The notes beneath the pieces are model-generated. The model was not told where the DNA came from and made no database searches. It saw only the letters and a program-made list of their open reading frames with translations. A stretch of DNA of 64,000 nucleotides, from assembly GCA_041611095.1 (NCBI GenBank), contig JBFINP010000002.1:62001-126000 (forward strand), in the 5' to 3' direction. Made by a program: the position numbers and the translations under genes. This document shows, one piece after another, positions 42,980 to 51,778 of this stretch; within the stretch, counting starts at the first letter, position 1, and each line of letters starts with the position of its first letter. This DNA is from UBA6912 sp041611095 (GTDB lineage: Bacteria; Actinomycetota; Acidimicrobiia; Spongiisociales; UBA5794).

Positions 42980-45739
42980 ATGTCTGCTGCTCCGGCGGAA
43001 GCTCCTCCGATCTCGGTGGTGGTCGCGATCGTCGTCGACAACCTCGACGGGCTTCCGGCGACTCTGGCCGCGGTCCGTCGTCAAGTGTACGAGCCGGCGC
43101 GGGTGGTCATCGCCGGCGGCGATCGCGACGCGCGCCAAACGGCCGACGAAGCCGATGTCGAGTGGGTGCCGTCCGTGTCGGCCGCCCTCGGTGCACTCGA
43201 ACCCACGACCACCCATGTGTGGGTGCTGCACTCGTCCGCCCAGCCACGAACTGATGCGCTGGGGTCTCTGGTCGTCGAAGCGGAAAGGGTGGAGGCGGGG
43301 ATTGCCGGCAGCAAGCTGCTCGACGCCCGTGACCCGGAGCGACTCGTGTCCGTCGGCGTGGCAACCGACGTCTTCGACGCGCCCTACACCGGCCTCGACG
43401 AGGGCGAGATCGACGCGGGCCAGTACGACGTGGTTCGTGATGTGGCCGCCGTCGGCGGAGCTTCGCTGCTGATGAGGCGAGACCTCGCCAAGGGCCTGCG
43501 AGGTCCCGATCCGATGTTGCCGCCCGGTGCGGCGGCGATCGACTTGTGCCAGCGAGCACGTCTGCGCGGGGGGAGGATCGTCGTTGTTCCCTCGTCGGAG
43601 GTTCTGGTCGCACCCGACCCGGTCTCCGGCTGGAAGGAGGAGGCCGGCCAGATTCGCGCAATGATCAAGGTGTACAGCCCCATGACGCTCCTCTGGGCGC
43701 TGCCCTCGCGTCTCCTGCTCGGTCTCTTGGGAGCGATCGTCGCACCCTTCCTGGGCCGGTGGACGCTATTTCGATGGGTGCGAGCCTGGGCTTGGAACCT
43801 GCTCCACATCGCCTCGACGCTGCGGCTACGCCGGCTCGCCCGCCACCACCGCGCCGTCGGCGACACAGAGCTGTTCCGATTCCAGCTTCGGGGCTCGGCC
43901 GATCTTCGCCAGCTCGTAGGGGAGGTCGGCGCCCGGCTCCGGGAGCGCCTGCCCGGCGACGACCGGCTGACGCTCGTCGAACTGGGTCGGGAGCTTCGCC
44001 AACCTGCGATCGTCGTCGGTGCGCTGGCGCTCGGCTTCGTCCTGGTGGCGTCGCGCACACTGTGGTCTGGGTTCCCATCGGTCGGTTACAGCCTGCCGCT
44101 GCCACCCTCCGGGCGCACCCTCGTCGGTGCCTATGCGGGCGGCTGGAACCCGGCAGGCTTCGGCAGCGTCGAGCCCCTCCAACCTTTCCTCGGTCTGGCA
44201 GGACTCGTGCAGGCGGTGTTCTTCGATCGCGGTGACCTCGCCTCGGGCCTGCTCATCGCCGCGTCACTTCTCGCCGGGATATGGGGCATGACCCGGCTGC
44301 TCCGCACGTGGGGGGTCGAAGCGGTTCCGGGAATGGTCGCCGGGCTGGTTCTCATCGCAGGTCCTGCGACGCGCGGGATCGGGGAAGAGACGGGCATCGG
44401 CACGATTGTTGCGGTGGGAGTGCTCCCGTGGGCTATGAGGGTCGCTCTGGCGAGATGGCCGCACACGTGGAGAGCCCGGCTGGGCAGATTCGCCGCAATC
44501 GTGTGGGTGTCGGCGCTTCTCGGTGCCGCCTCACCGCTGCTGTTGCTCGCGCCGCCCGCTGCGTTGTTGATCCTGGCGCTCATCACGCCGGCCGAGTCGG
44601 CACAATGGCGATCGTTCGGACTCAGCCTCGGCGGCTCGGTCCTGGCTGCCGCCATGCTCGCTCCATGGATCACGAACACCGACCTGCTCCGTTACGTTCG
44701 CTCCGGTGCGGCGTTCTGGGAACCCGGGCTGCTCCTGGCGGTGGCAACCGGAATCGCGCTGGTCGTCGCCCTGGTCACCGCCCCGAAGCGTCTCGCTCAG
44801 ATCGCCGGCTGGGGCGGCGTGCTCGCCACCGGTGGCGTCCTGGTCGCCCGCACCGCCGACTTGGGCGCCGGGCGCGAGGTCCAACTCGCCGGCATGGCGC
44901 TGGCGGCGTTGGGTAGCGCCGTCGTCGTCGGCGCAACGCTCGATGTCGTCCGCCACATGTCCAAGGTCGCCGGGTGGCGGCGCTTCCTGAGCGGCATCGG
45001 TGTCATCGCCGCCGGGGCAGTGGCCGTGAGCGTCGTGCTGGTGCTCCTCCCGGGGCGAGCGGCGCTGCCGTCCGACGAGTTGGGACGCGCCATGCGGTTC
45101 ACTGCCGCCGCCACCGACGACCCCGCATCGTCCCGCGTCCTTCTCGTGGGTTCTGCAGATGAACTCCCCGGCGACTCGCGCACCGTCCGGGGTGCCGGCT
45201 ACCGCGTCGTGTCGGCACCCGAGCCGGCGCTGTGGGAGGCATGGCTACCTACACCTCGGCCCGCCGACGATGCGCTCGAGGGTGCGCTGGACGTGTTGAT
45301 CGCAGGTGACTCCTTTCGAGCCGGCGAGCTCCTCTCCGAGTTCGGCATCCGCTGGGTGATCTTTGTCGGCGACAGCCCCCTGCGAGCCGTGCTGGATGGT
45401 CAGCTCGACCTGGTGCCCTTGGAGGGACTGGCAGCTGTGACGTTCGTGTCCGAAGCCGAGAACCCGGTTCGTGCCGTTGCGTCGACCGGCCGGCCATGGC
45501 GACGGACGGGCACCGGATACGAGGGCGAGCCCGACGCAGACGCCACGGTGTTCGTCGCCGAGGCCGCCAACTCTCGCTGGCAGCCGGACTGGGTACAGGA
45601 CGGCTGGGGGAGCCGCCTCTCGGCCGCAGAGGGCTCCGTCGGTTTCCGTCCCATCCGGAGCCGGCGCACCCAGGCGGCCACCGCCTTCGGCGCGTTCGTC
45701 GCGCTCGTTGCGCTCTCGTGGTGGGGTCGGCGCCGATGA
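42980..45739 (+). CDS. Family 2 glycosyltransferase-like domain fused to a polytopic membrane domain
   Basis: A 919-residue protein at the start of a conserved actinobacterial envelope block. Residues about 10-230 have a GT-A/GT2 fold (ISVVVAIVVDNLDGLPATL at the N-terminus, VGGASLLMRRDL later). The metal-binding acidic pair is missing: the segment where relatives have Leu-His-Asp-Asp reads VWVLHSSAQP (near residue 80). From about residue 355 on there are roughly a dozen membrane helices, then a soluble extracellular-looking region (about 700-890) and a final helix. It may have lost catalysis and serve as a partner or receptor. It overlaps the next gene by ATGA. It is divergent from fbiA, sharing a gap of about 10 nt. 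Confidence 0.85.
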   Translation: MSAAPAEAPPISVVVAIVVDNLDGLPATLAAVRRQVYEPARVVIAGGDRDARQTADEADVEWVPSVSAALGALEPTTTHVWVLHSSAQPRTDALGSLVVEAERVEAGIAGSKLLDARDPERLVSVGVATDVFDAPYTGLDEGEIDAGQYDVVRDVAAVGGASLLMRRDLAKGLRGPDPMLPPGAAAIDLCQRARLRGGRIVVVPSSEVLVAPDPVSGWKEEAGQIRAMIKVYSPMTLLWALPSRLLLGLLGAIVAPFLGRWTLFRWVRAWAWNLLHIASTLRLRRLARHHRAVGDTELFRFQLRGSADLRQLVGEVGARLRERLPGDDRLTLVELGRELRQPAIVVGALALGFVLVASRTLWSGFPSVGYSLPLPPSGRTLVGAYAGGWNPAGFGSVEPLQPFLGLAGLVQAVFFDRGDLASGLLIAASLLAGIWGMTRLLRTWGVEAVPGMVAGLVLIAGPATRGIGEETGIGTIVAVGVLPWAMRVALARWPHTWRARLGRFAAIVWVSALLGAASPLLLLAPPAALLILALITPAESAQWRSFGLSLGGSVLAAAMLAPWITNTDLLRYVRSGAAFWEPGLLLAVATGIALVVALVTAPKRLAQIAGWGGVLATGGVLVARTADLGAGREVQLAGMALAALGSAVVVGATLDVVRHMSKVAGWRRFLSGIGVIAAGAVAVSVVLVLLPGRAALPSDELGRAMRFTAAATDDPASSRVLLVGSADELPGDSRTVRGAGYRVVSAPEPALWEAWLPTPRPADDALEGALDVLIAGDSFRAGELLSEFGIRWVIFVGDSPLRAVLDGQLDLVPLEGLAAVTFVSEAENPVRAVASTGRPWRRTGTGYEGEPDADATVFVAEAANSRWQPDWVQDGWGSRLSAAEGSVGFRPIRSRRTQAATAFGAFVALVALSWWGRRR

Positions 45740-47121
45740 GGAGGGCCATCTTGCTCGTGGCGGCCGCCGCCCTGTCGGCGGGTGCGGTGCTCATGCCGGC
45801 GCCACCGCAACCACCGCCACCCGACTTCGAGGGCGCGGCGCTCGCCGGTGATTCGGCGGAGAGCGCGGGCAGCGTCTGGTATTGCCCGTGGATGAACGCG
45901 GGCGCCCTACGCGACTCGTACGTGATGCTCGCCGCCGAGGCCGAGGTCGAGGTGGGGATCACGCTTCCGAACCCGATTCCCAACGAAGCCCCCGATCGTG
46001 CGTTCGTGACCATGGGCGAGCAGACCGCGGACTTCGTCGAGGTCGCGTCGATCGTTCGCCGCGGCGATGCGCCCGGGTTCGTCGAGTTCGACGACGGGCC
46101 CGCAGCCGTGGCGGCGATCCTCACCTCTGACACCGTCGTCGCCGGTGACCGATGTACCGCTTCCGTCCCGAAGCTGTGGCACCTCGCCGGTGGCACGACC
46201 CGGCCCGATCGCACCACCATCCTCCGGCTGTTCAATCCCTTCCCGGAGCCGGCCAAGGTCACGGTGAGCGGATCGTCGGAGTTCGGCGAGATCGGGCTCG
46301 CGGGCTTCACGTCGGTCGACGTGGCCGGTCGATCCTGGAGCGACTTCACGCTGAACGAGTCGGTGCCTCTGCTCGACGACCTGAGCCTGACGGTGAGCAG
46401 CGAGGAAGGGCTGGTGATCCCGACGCTCGTCGTGGTCAGTGAGCTCGACGAGGCCACCTGGCCCGGCACCGGTCTCTCGACGACATGGGAGTTCCCCGTC
46501 GTGCGCCAGACCGGTCTCGTGCCGAGCCTCATCCTCTCCAACCCGGGCGACGTGGACGCCGAGATCGAGTTGGATGTATACACCGAGGAAGGCGGCACGA
46601 CGGCGGCGCGGACGGCGACGGTCGAGGCGCACCGCCCGCTGCGTCTCAGCGTCGGCGACCTGGCCGACCGGTTCTTCGCGGTCAGAGTCCGCTCCACGGA
46701 GCCGATCGCCGCGGTGGTCGTCTCCGAGGACGTCGTCGAGGAGGTCGCCGAAGAGGACGAGGGCGGTGAGGCGGCGACCGCCCCGACCACCTCGCGTATC
46801 GCGGGCACCATCGGAGCCGCATCTCCCGCCGTGCGCTGGCTTCTGCCGGGCCCGGGGGTCGTTCCCACGGCCTCGTCGGCGCTGTGGCTGCTCAACACGT
46901 CGACCGATCAGGTCAGCGTCACCGTGCAGCCGCTCAGCGGCACGGAGTTCCAACCCGACAAGATCGTCCTGGAGGCGGAGACGGTCAGCCGCGTGGTCCT
47001 GCCACAAGGAGGCGAGATCGCCGGGTACCTGATCGCCGCCCCTCAGCCCATCTCGGCGGCGTGGAGCGTCGAGAGCAGCGACGGTGCGGCCTTCGTCGCC
47101 GGCATCGCGGTCGATGAGTGA
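45736..47121 (+). CDS. Secreted DUF5719-family protein
   Basis: A 461-residue protein with an N-terminal signal helix (MRRAILLVAAAALSAG) and a Pro-rich spacer, then a beta-rich exported domain. It is built from repeats of strand-like segments such as RLFNPFPEPAKVTVSG, LILSNPGDVDAEIELDVY and LLNTSTDQVSVTVQPL, a bacterial-Ig-like pattern. I recognise it as the DUF5719 protein that accompanies the GT2-like gene in many actinobacteria. Function unknown; a role in binding or assembling an envelope glycan is inferred from context. Two Cys residues (near 38 and 137) could form a disulfide. ATGA overlap at the start, 8-nt overlap with the thioredoxin-like gene at the end. Confidence 0.8.
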   Translation: MRRAILLVAAAALSAGAVLMPAPPQPPPPDFEGAALAGDSAESAGSVWYCPWMNAGALRDSYVMLAAEAEVEVGITLPNPIPNEAPDRAFVTMGEQTADFVEVASIVRRGDAPGFVEFDDGPAAVAAILTSDTVVAGDRCTASVPKLWHLAGGTTRPDRTTILRLFNPFPEPAKVTVSGSSEFGEIGLAGFTSVDVAGRSWSDFTLNESVPLLDDLSLTVSSEEGLVIPTLVVVSELDEATWPGTGLSTTWEFPVVRQTGLVPSLILSNPGDVDAEIELDVYTEEGGTTAARTATVEAHRPLRLSVGDLADRFFAVRVRSTEPIAAVVVSEDVVEEVAEEDEGGEAATAPTTSRIAGTIGAASPAVRWLLPGPGVVPTASSALWLLNTSTDQVSVTVQPLSGTEFQPDKIVLEAETVSRVVLPQGGEIAGYLIAAPQPISAAWSVESSDGAAFVAGIAVDE

Positions 47122-47503
47122 CCAGCTCGATCAGATACTTCTCGTCGCCGGCAGCGCTGGCGCAGTCGTAGCCGTCGCCATCGCCACCCGGCGCTGGCAG
47201 CGCCCCACCCACGACCGCGTGGACGTGCACGGGCTCGGGCTCCCCTCGGGGATCGTCATCTTCACGTCGACCGAGTGTGCCAGATGCAAGGACGCCCTTG
47301 CCGTCGTGCGCCGAACGGGGGTCCCGATGCGCGAGGTCACGTGGGAGCTCGAGCCCCAGATCATCGAGCGAGCCGGCGTCACCGCCGTCCCGCTCACCGT
47401 GGTGATCGACGAGACCGGAAGCGTTCTGGATCAGGTAGTCGGCGTGCCCCGAATGAGGCGTCTGAGGCGGGCGATCGCCAAGCTCGGCGGGGCGGCGGCC
47501 TGA
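47114..47503 (+). CDS. Membrane-anchored thioredoxin-like protein
   Basis: A 129-residue protein with one N-terminal membrane helix (about residues 8-25) and a thioredoxin-fold domain. The redox pair is CARC in FTSTECARCKDAL (about residues 55-58), and the cis-proline motif is TAVPLTVVI (about 93-101). The N-terminal anchor and the DUF5719 partner suggest disulfide exchange at the membrane, but the side on which the domain lies cannot be told. The start overlaps the previous gene by 8 nt. Related genes sit at the same place in other actinobacteria. Confidence 0.82.
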   Translation: MSDQLDQILLVAGSAGAVVAVAIATRRWQRPTHDRVDVHGLGLPSGIVIFTSTECARCKDALAVVRRTGVPMREVTWELEPQIIERAGVTAVPLTVVIDETGSVLDQVVGVPRMRRLRRAIAKLGGAAA

Positions 47504-47563
47504 TCGACCGGCGGCACCCATGGCGGCACGGTGACGATCCTTGATCAACGGACGAGCTGCGCC

Positions 47564-47569
47564 TACCTT
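47564..47569 (+). promoter_or_regulatory. -10 box for the DUF3499 gene
   Basis: TACCTT ends 6 nt before the ATG at 47576. No ribosome binding site separates them. It supports a leaderless message and makes the in-frame start at 47531 unlikely. Confidence 0.45.
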
Positions 47570-47575
47570 GCGCCC

Positions 47576-47800
47576 ATGACGTCTTGCACCAAATGCTCGG
47601 ACCCGGCACAGGTGGTCATGAGCTTCGCCTATGCCTTGCGCACCGTGTGGCTGCGCGATCTCGACGGATCACACGACCGATTCACCGAGACCCCGCTGTG
47701 CGAGATGCACGCGGAGCGCCTCGTCGTGCCCATGGGCTGGGTGATGGTGGATGACCGAAACGTGGAACCGCCGCTCTTCCTGGCCACCAGCGTGGCCTGA
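47576..47800 (+). CDS. DUF3499-family small protein
   Basis: A 74-residue protein with no known function. It carries a zinc-type pair CTKC at residues 4-7 and a later Cys-x-x-His (CEMH near residue 42), so one metal site is likely. The Tyr/Trp-rich core FAYALRTVWLRDL and the tail LVVPMGW are family marks. DUF3499 genes sit beside the phosphomannomutase gene in many actinobacteria; here manB is 4 kb downstream. The length and all Cys/His positions look normal. The next small gene starts 7 nt after the stop. Confidence 0.82.
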   Translation: MTSCTKCSDPAQVVMSFAYALRTVWLRDLDGSHDRFTETPLCEMHAERLVVPMGWVMVDDRNVEPPLFLATSVA

Positions 47801-47807
47801 GGTCGCC

Positions 47808-48104
47808 GTGCCGATCGACCGCGATGTGCTCGAAGCCGTCCGGGAGATGGACGAGCACGAGCTCCGCCGGTTGTTCATCCTCGCCCAGGCCAGGTTGGAG
47901 CATCACGGTGTCCACGTCGGGGAGCCCGGCGGGACCAAGGTGACCTTGCGGCAGCAGGAGGTGCGGTGCGGCAAGCAGACGTGCACGCGCTGTCCGCACG
48001 GCCCATATTGGTATGCGTACTGGTGGGAGGACGGGAAGCGGCGTTCCCGCTACATCGGGAAGCTCGAAGACGTCCCCGAAGCCGCCGAGCGCATCCCCGG
48101 CTGA
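47808..48104 (+). CDS. Small DUF6788-like protein
   Basis: A 98-residue protein. Its C-terminal half has the pattern RCGKQTCTRCPHGPYWYAYW (three Cys then an aromatic run) seen in DUF6788-like proteins of phage and transposon neighbourhoods as well as chromosomes. The N-terminal half is an amphipathic helix. Function unknown. The GTG at 47808 is used because a TGAGGT lies just before it; an in-frame ATG at 47751 would overlap the previous gene by 50 nt. It is usually not part of the DUF3499 block, so it may be a local insertion. Confidence 0.65.
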   Translation: MPIDRDVLEAVREMDEHELRRLFILAQARLEHHGVHVGEPGGTKVTLRQQEVRCGKQTCTRCPHGPYWYAYWWEDGKRRSRYIGKLEDVPEAAERIPG

Positions 48105-48184
48105 GCTGGCTCCGACCGCCCGAACGGCGTACCGTCGTCGCCATCGGGCGGTGGAACCATGACGGCGTACGGCCCGTTCGCAAC

Positions 48185-48190
48185 TAGCCT
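48185..48190 (+). promoter_or_regulatory. -10 box for the large membrane protein gene
   Basis: TAGCCT ends 6 nt before the GTG at 48197, with no Shine-Dalgarno sequence in the gap. Leaderless start inferred. Confidence 0.4.
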
Positions 48191-48196
48191 CCTCGC

Positions 48197-50431
48197 GTGG
48201 CTACAACGTTGACGCGACCCGACGCGCCGGCACCCGCCGGGCCGCCGCCGGCGCCTGTGCGCGCTACGAACCGCGGCGAGAAGCTGCTCGTGCTCGCGGC
48301 GCTCGCCCTCCCGACGTTGCTGATCGCAACGGTCATGTCGGGAACGGTCGAGTTCGTGAGGGCCGTGCCCACTTTCCCGTTCGTCGAGATCTCGATCGAT
48401 ACCCCGGCGCTGTTCCTGGCCAACACCCCGACCGGGGGCGACATGGGCGCCCACGTCTACCTCCCCCAGTACCTCAAGGACACGCTGCTCCCGGACGGCC
48501 GGATCCTCGGCTGGAGCAACGATTGGTATGCGGGATTCCCCGTCCTGTACTTCTACTTCCCGCTTCCGGCGCTGTTCACCGTTCTCCTCGACGTGGCGCT
48601 GCCGTACGGCGTGGCCTTCAAGCTCACGACCATCGTCGGCCTGCTTGGATTCCCGGCTGCGCTCTACTTCTTCATCCGCTCCCTCGGCTTCGCCCGCCTG
48701 GTGTCGGCGCTCGCGGCCTCGTTCGCATCGAGCTACGTCTTCATGGAGAGCTTCAGCATCTTCGGCGGCAACATCAAGTCGACACTTGCGGGCGAGTTCT
48801 CGTTCAGCTGGTCGTTTGCGCTGTCGCTGGTCTATCTCGGGCTCGTCATACGCAACACGAGGGAGGGGAGACGCTTCTCTCCGCTCGCTGCGGTCGTGCT
48901 GGCTCTGGCGGCGCTGACCCACATCATCACGACGATCGTGGTGGTCGTCGCGTCGCTCCCATTGCTGTTCCGGCGCACCGGCGCCAAGACGTTGATCGGC
49001 ACGTGGGGGCTCGGGTTCGCCATCGCCGCCTTCTGGGCGCTCCCGCTCGGTGTCAGGGTCTTTCAGGGGATGACATCTGATATGAACTGGGCGCCGGTGC
49101 GAGGCCTCCTGGGAGACGGCTCGTCACCCGGGACCGTGGCCACGCCGCTCCCCAACGAGTTCATCCCGATTCTCGCACTCGGGATCATCGGGCTGGTGTG
49201 GACCATGCTTCGACGCGACGACGTGTCGGTGCTCATCGCGATGACGACGTTGCCTCTGGTCGGCTATTGGCTGCTCCAGCTCGAAGGCGCCGAGCTCACC
49301 AAGGTCTACAACGCCAGGCTCCTGCCGTACTGGTACCTCGGCGTGTACGTCTTCGCCGGCATCGCCGTGGGGCTGTTCGTTCGTACGCTGGCTCGCTACC
49401 TGCCGGGGAGGAGCACCGCCGTTGCGTTCAGCGCGGCAGTGGCACTGATCGTCGTGGCGAACGTCACGCTGGCCGGGATCCACGACGTCCCGGGCTGGGT
49501 CCGCTGGAACTACACCGGCTACGAGGGCAAGGGCGTGTACGCCGAGTACGCCGGCCTCATGGAGGCGGTCGACGAGCTACCGCCGGGGAGGATCATGTGG
49601 GAGGCCAACAGTGACATGGGGCGCTACGGGACGCCGATGGCGTTGATGTTGCTGCCCTATTGGTCGGAGGGGCACCCTTCGATGGAGGGTCTGTTCTTCG
49701 AGTCCTCGCTCACCACGCCCTTTCATTTTCTCAACGCAGCCGAGGTGAGCCGGCGACCGTCCAACCCCGTTCGCGGCCTCGACTACCACACGCTGGACTT
49801 CGATCGTGGCGTAGCTCACTTGCAGCTGTACAACGTCGACTACTACCTCGCCTGGACGGAGGAGGCGGTCACCCTCGCCGACGCCGAAGGACTCGAGAAG
49901 CTCGGCCGTGCCGAGCCATGGACGATCTACAGGCTGCCCGAGTCGAGCCCCATCGACGTTGCTCCCTTCGTGCCGGCGGTGTACGACGGCGAGCTGCCGT
50001 TCCTCGACGCCGCGCTCGAGTGGTACGACGACATCGACAATCTCGACAAGTGGCTCGTCGCCGACGGCCCAGGTGAGTGGCCACGGGTTGATGCCGTCGA
50101 CGACCGTCTCGTCCTGGATGCCCGCTACGACACGACCGGCGCCGAGGTCACCGACGTCCAGATGGACGACCACCGGATCAGCTTCACCACGTCAGCCGTG
50201 GGTGTCCCCCACCTCGTGAAGGTGTCATACTTCCCCAATTGGACGGCTCAGGGAGCCGAGGGGCCGTATCGAGCCGCTCCTTCGCTCATGGTGGTGGTAC
50301 CGACGCAGGAGGACGTCGTCTTGGAGTTCGTCAATCGAGCCCCTGAGAACCTGGGTCTCGCCCTCACCAGTGCCAGCGTGCTGGGACTGGCCGGGTGGGG
50401 CGTGCTGCGTTTGCGGAGGCGCCGTTCGTGA
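48197..50431 (+). CDS. Polytopic GT-C-like membrane protein (6-pyruvoyl-tetrahydropterin synthase-related annotation)
   Basis: A 744-residue protein with about a dozen membrane helices (residues about 30-430) and a large C-terminal soluble domain with a final helix. The first long loop reads PTGGDMGAHVYLPQYL (about residues 76-91), with an acidic residue where GT-C transferases keep their catalytic Asp. DWYAGFPVLYFYFPLPAL follows. The layout matches lipid-linked-sugar transferases. Databases often give the misleading name PTPS-related, which says nothing of function. The GTG start is leaderless-type. It ends in a GTGA overlap with a GtrA gene, so the two probably act together on a polyprenyl-phosphate sugar. 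Confidence 0.82.
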   Translation: MATTLTRPDAPAPAGPPPAPVRATNRGEKLLVLAALALPTLLIATVMSGTVEFVRAVPTFPFVEISIDTPALFLANTPTGGDMGAHVYLPQYLKDTLLPDGRILGWSNDWYAGFPVLYFYFPLPALFTVLLDVALPYGVAFKLTTIVGLLGFPAALYFFIRSLGFARLVSALAASFASSYVFMESFSIFGGNIKSTLAGEFSFSWSFALSLVYLGLVIRNTREGRRFSPLAAVVLALAALTHIITTIVVVVASLPLLFRRTGAKTLIGTWGLGFAIAAFWALPLGVRVFQGMTSDMNWAPVRGLLGDGSSPGTVATPLPNEFIPILALGIIGLVWTMLRRDDVSVLIAMTTLPLVGYWLLQLEGAELTKVYNARLLPYWYLGVYVFAGIAVGLFVRTLARYLPGRSTAVAFSAAVALIVVANVTLAGIHDVPGWVRWNYTGYEGKGVYAEYAGLMEAVDELPPGRIMWEANSDMGRYGTPMALMLLPYWSEGHPSMEGLFFESSLTTPFHFLNAAEVSRRPSNPVRGLDYHTLDFDRGVAHLQLYNVDYYLAWTEEAVTLADAEGLEKLGRAEPWTIYRLPESSPIDVAPFVPAVYDGELPFLDAALEWYDDIDNLDKWLVADGPGEWPRVDAVDDRLVLDARYDTTGAEVTDVQMDDHRISFTTSAVGVPHLVKVSYFPNWTAQGAEGPYRAAPSLMVVVPTQEDVVLEFVNRAPENLGLALTSASVLGLAGWGVLRLRRRRS

Positions 50432-50901
50432 AGAACTACCTGCGCTCCTTCACCACGCGCGATGCCGGCTCTCAGATGGCGCGGCTCGCCATCATCGGCG
50501 TGGTGAACACCGCCAACTACTTCCTCTTGTTCAACATCCTCCGTCCGATGGGCGTCTCGCTCTTCTGGTCGGTCACGATCGCATTCGCCGCTGCGACGCT
50601 CGGATCGTACGTGCTCAACCGGCGCTGGACCTTCGGCCTCAGCGAGAACGCGGGTTCCATGCGTGAGACGGTCGAGTTCTATGCGGTGAACCTGGTCGCG
50701 TGGGGCGTCACCATCCTCATCGTCACCGGCGCCGACCGGTTGTTCGGTCCCTTGGGAACCATCGGCGAGAACGTGGCCTCGGTCGTCGCCGCCGTGATCA
50801 TCCTCGTTCCCAAGTTTGCGTCATATCGGGACGTCGTGTTCCGCCGGGCGTTGCAGCAAGAGCGCACCCCGGCGAACGCCGCCCACACTGAGACCGAGTG
50901 A
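50428..50901 (+). CDS. GtrA-family membrane protein
   Basis: A 157-residue protein with four membrane helices (about residues 20-40, 45-65, 80-105, 112-130), the size and layout of GtrA/flippase-like proteins that move polyprenyl-phosphate sugars across the membrane. NYFLLFNILRPMGVSLFWS and GSYVLNRRWTF are family marks; the WTF motif is diagnostic. GTG start with GGAGG at 50415-50419, overlapping the upstream stop by 4 nt. It converges with the DPM1-like transferase gene (34-nt gap), its likely supplier of lipid-linked sugar. Confidence 0.9.
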   Translation: MKNYLRSFTTRDAGSQMARLAIIGVVNTANYFLLFNILRPMGVSLFWSVTIAFAAATLGSYVLNRRWTFGLSENAGSMRETVEFYAVNLVAWGVTILIVTGADRLFGPLGTIGENVASVVAAVIILVPKFASYRDVVFRRALQQERTPANAAHTETE

Positions 50902-50934
50902 CGTCCGCAGCGGGCTCATGACCTCAGGGGTGTC

Positions 50935-51636
50935 TCAGGGGAGGTTTCCCCGCATCCGCCACACCCCGCGCAGCGTGCGGGGGACGCGCTTGATGAGCCG
51001 CGACCTGCTGGTGCGCAATTCCTCGACGACGACGGGCACCTCGACGATCCGATAGCCGGCACGCTCGGCCCGTATCACCAGCTCGGTGTCGAACAGGTCC
51101 TGGGTCGCCACGACTTGCCGTGCGACGTCATCGATGACCTTGCGCCGGATTGCCTTCATGCCGTGGGTGTCGGATACTCCCGAGGCCAGAACCGACCGCA
51201 GGATGATGTTGAAGCCCCACGTGGCCAGCTTGCGCAGCAGGGTGCGGCGATCGTCGGATCCGGGGGCGCGCTTGGAGCCGAGTACGAGATCGGCGTCGTC
51301 TCGAGCGATCGCCGCCGTCAGGAACTCGCCTGAGAAGTAGTCGATGTCGAAGTTGACGACCCAATCTCCGGTCGCGGCCAGGAAGCCGGCTCGCATCGCC
51401 GCCCCGTAGTCCGCATCTGGAAGTTCGAGCACGGCGAGCTGCGGATAACGCTCGGCGAGACCACGGATCACGGCAGCCGAGCCGTCGGTCGAGCCGTTCT
51501 CCGCCACGAGCACGGTCACGTCGGCGGGGACCGCCCGCAACTCGGTGAAGAGGCGATCGATGGCGGCAGGTAGGTAGTCGGCCTCGTTGTGCACGGGGAT
51601 GACGACCGAGACCGACGGGCGATGGCTCGGGGTCAT
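50935..51636 (-). CDS. Polyprenyl-phosphate sugar transferase (DPM1-like GT2)
   Basis: A 233-residue family 2 glycosyltransferase resembling dolichol-phosphate mannosyl- and glucosyltransferases. VSVVIPVHNEADYLPAAID (N-terminus) and AENGSTDGS bind the nucleotide sugar, and the metal motif FDIDYF (DxD, near residue 97) is intact. DTHGMKAIRRKVI is another family mark. There is no C-terminal membrane domain, so it probably works with the neighbouring GtrA protein. With manB and the cupin nearby, mannose is the likely sugar. The ATG has TACAAT 9 nt upstream, a leaderless-type start, and faces manB across 142 nt. Confidence 0.88.
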   Translation of the reverse strand: MTPSHRPSVSVVIPVHNEADYLPAAIDRLFTELRAVPADVTVLVAENGSTDGSAAVIRGLAERYPQLAVLELPDADYGAAMRAGFLAATGDWVVNFDIDYFSGEFLTAAIARDDADLVLGSKRAPGSDDRRTLLRKLATWGFNIILRSVLASGVSDTHGMKAIRRKVIDDVARQVVATQDLFDTELVIRAERAGYRIVEVPVVVEELRTSRSRLIKRVPRTLRGVWRMRGNLP

Positions 51637-51645
51637 GGCGGCGGC

Positions 51646-51651
51646 ATTGTA
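51646..51651 (-). promoter_or_regulatory. -10 box for DPM1-like transferase
   Basis: On the minus strand TACAAT, one base from consensus TATAAT, ends 9 nt before the ATG at 51636. It is one of the best -10 matches in the window. Confidence 0.5.
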
Positions 51652-51763
51652 GGTAGAGGTCACGGCTCGCTTCACACGCCTGACTCCCTCGGCACGGCTT
51701 TCCCTCGCCGATCTTCCCCGAATGCGGATCATGCTCACCACGAGGGCTGCGGAGCGTCTGGGA

Positions 51764-51769
51764 TAGACT
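51764..51769 (+). promoter_or_regulatory. -10 box for manB
   Basis: TAGACT ends 9 nt before the ATG at 51779. With the TACAAT box on the opposite strand about 115 nt away, this makes a divergent leaderless promoter pair. Confidence 0.45.
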
Positions 51770-51778
51770 GCGCGTTCG

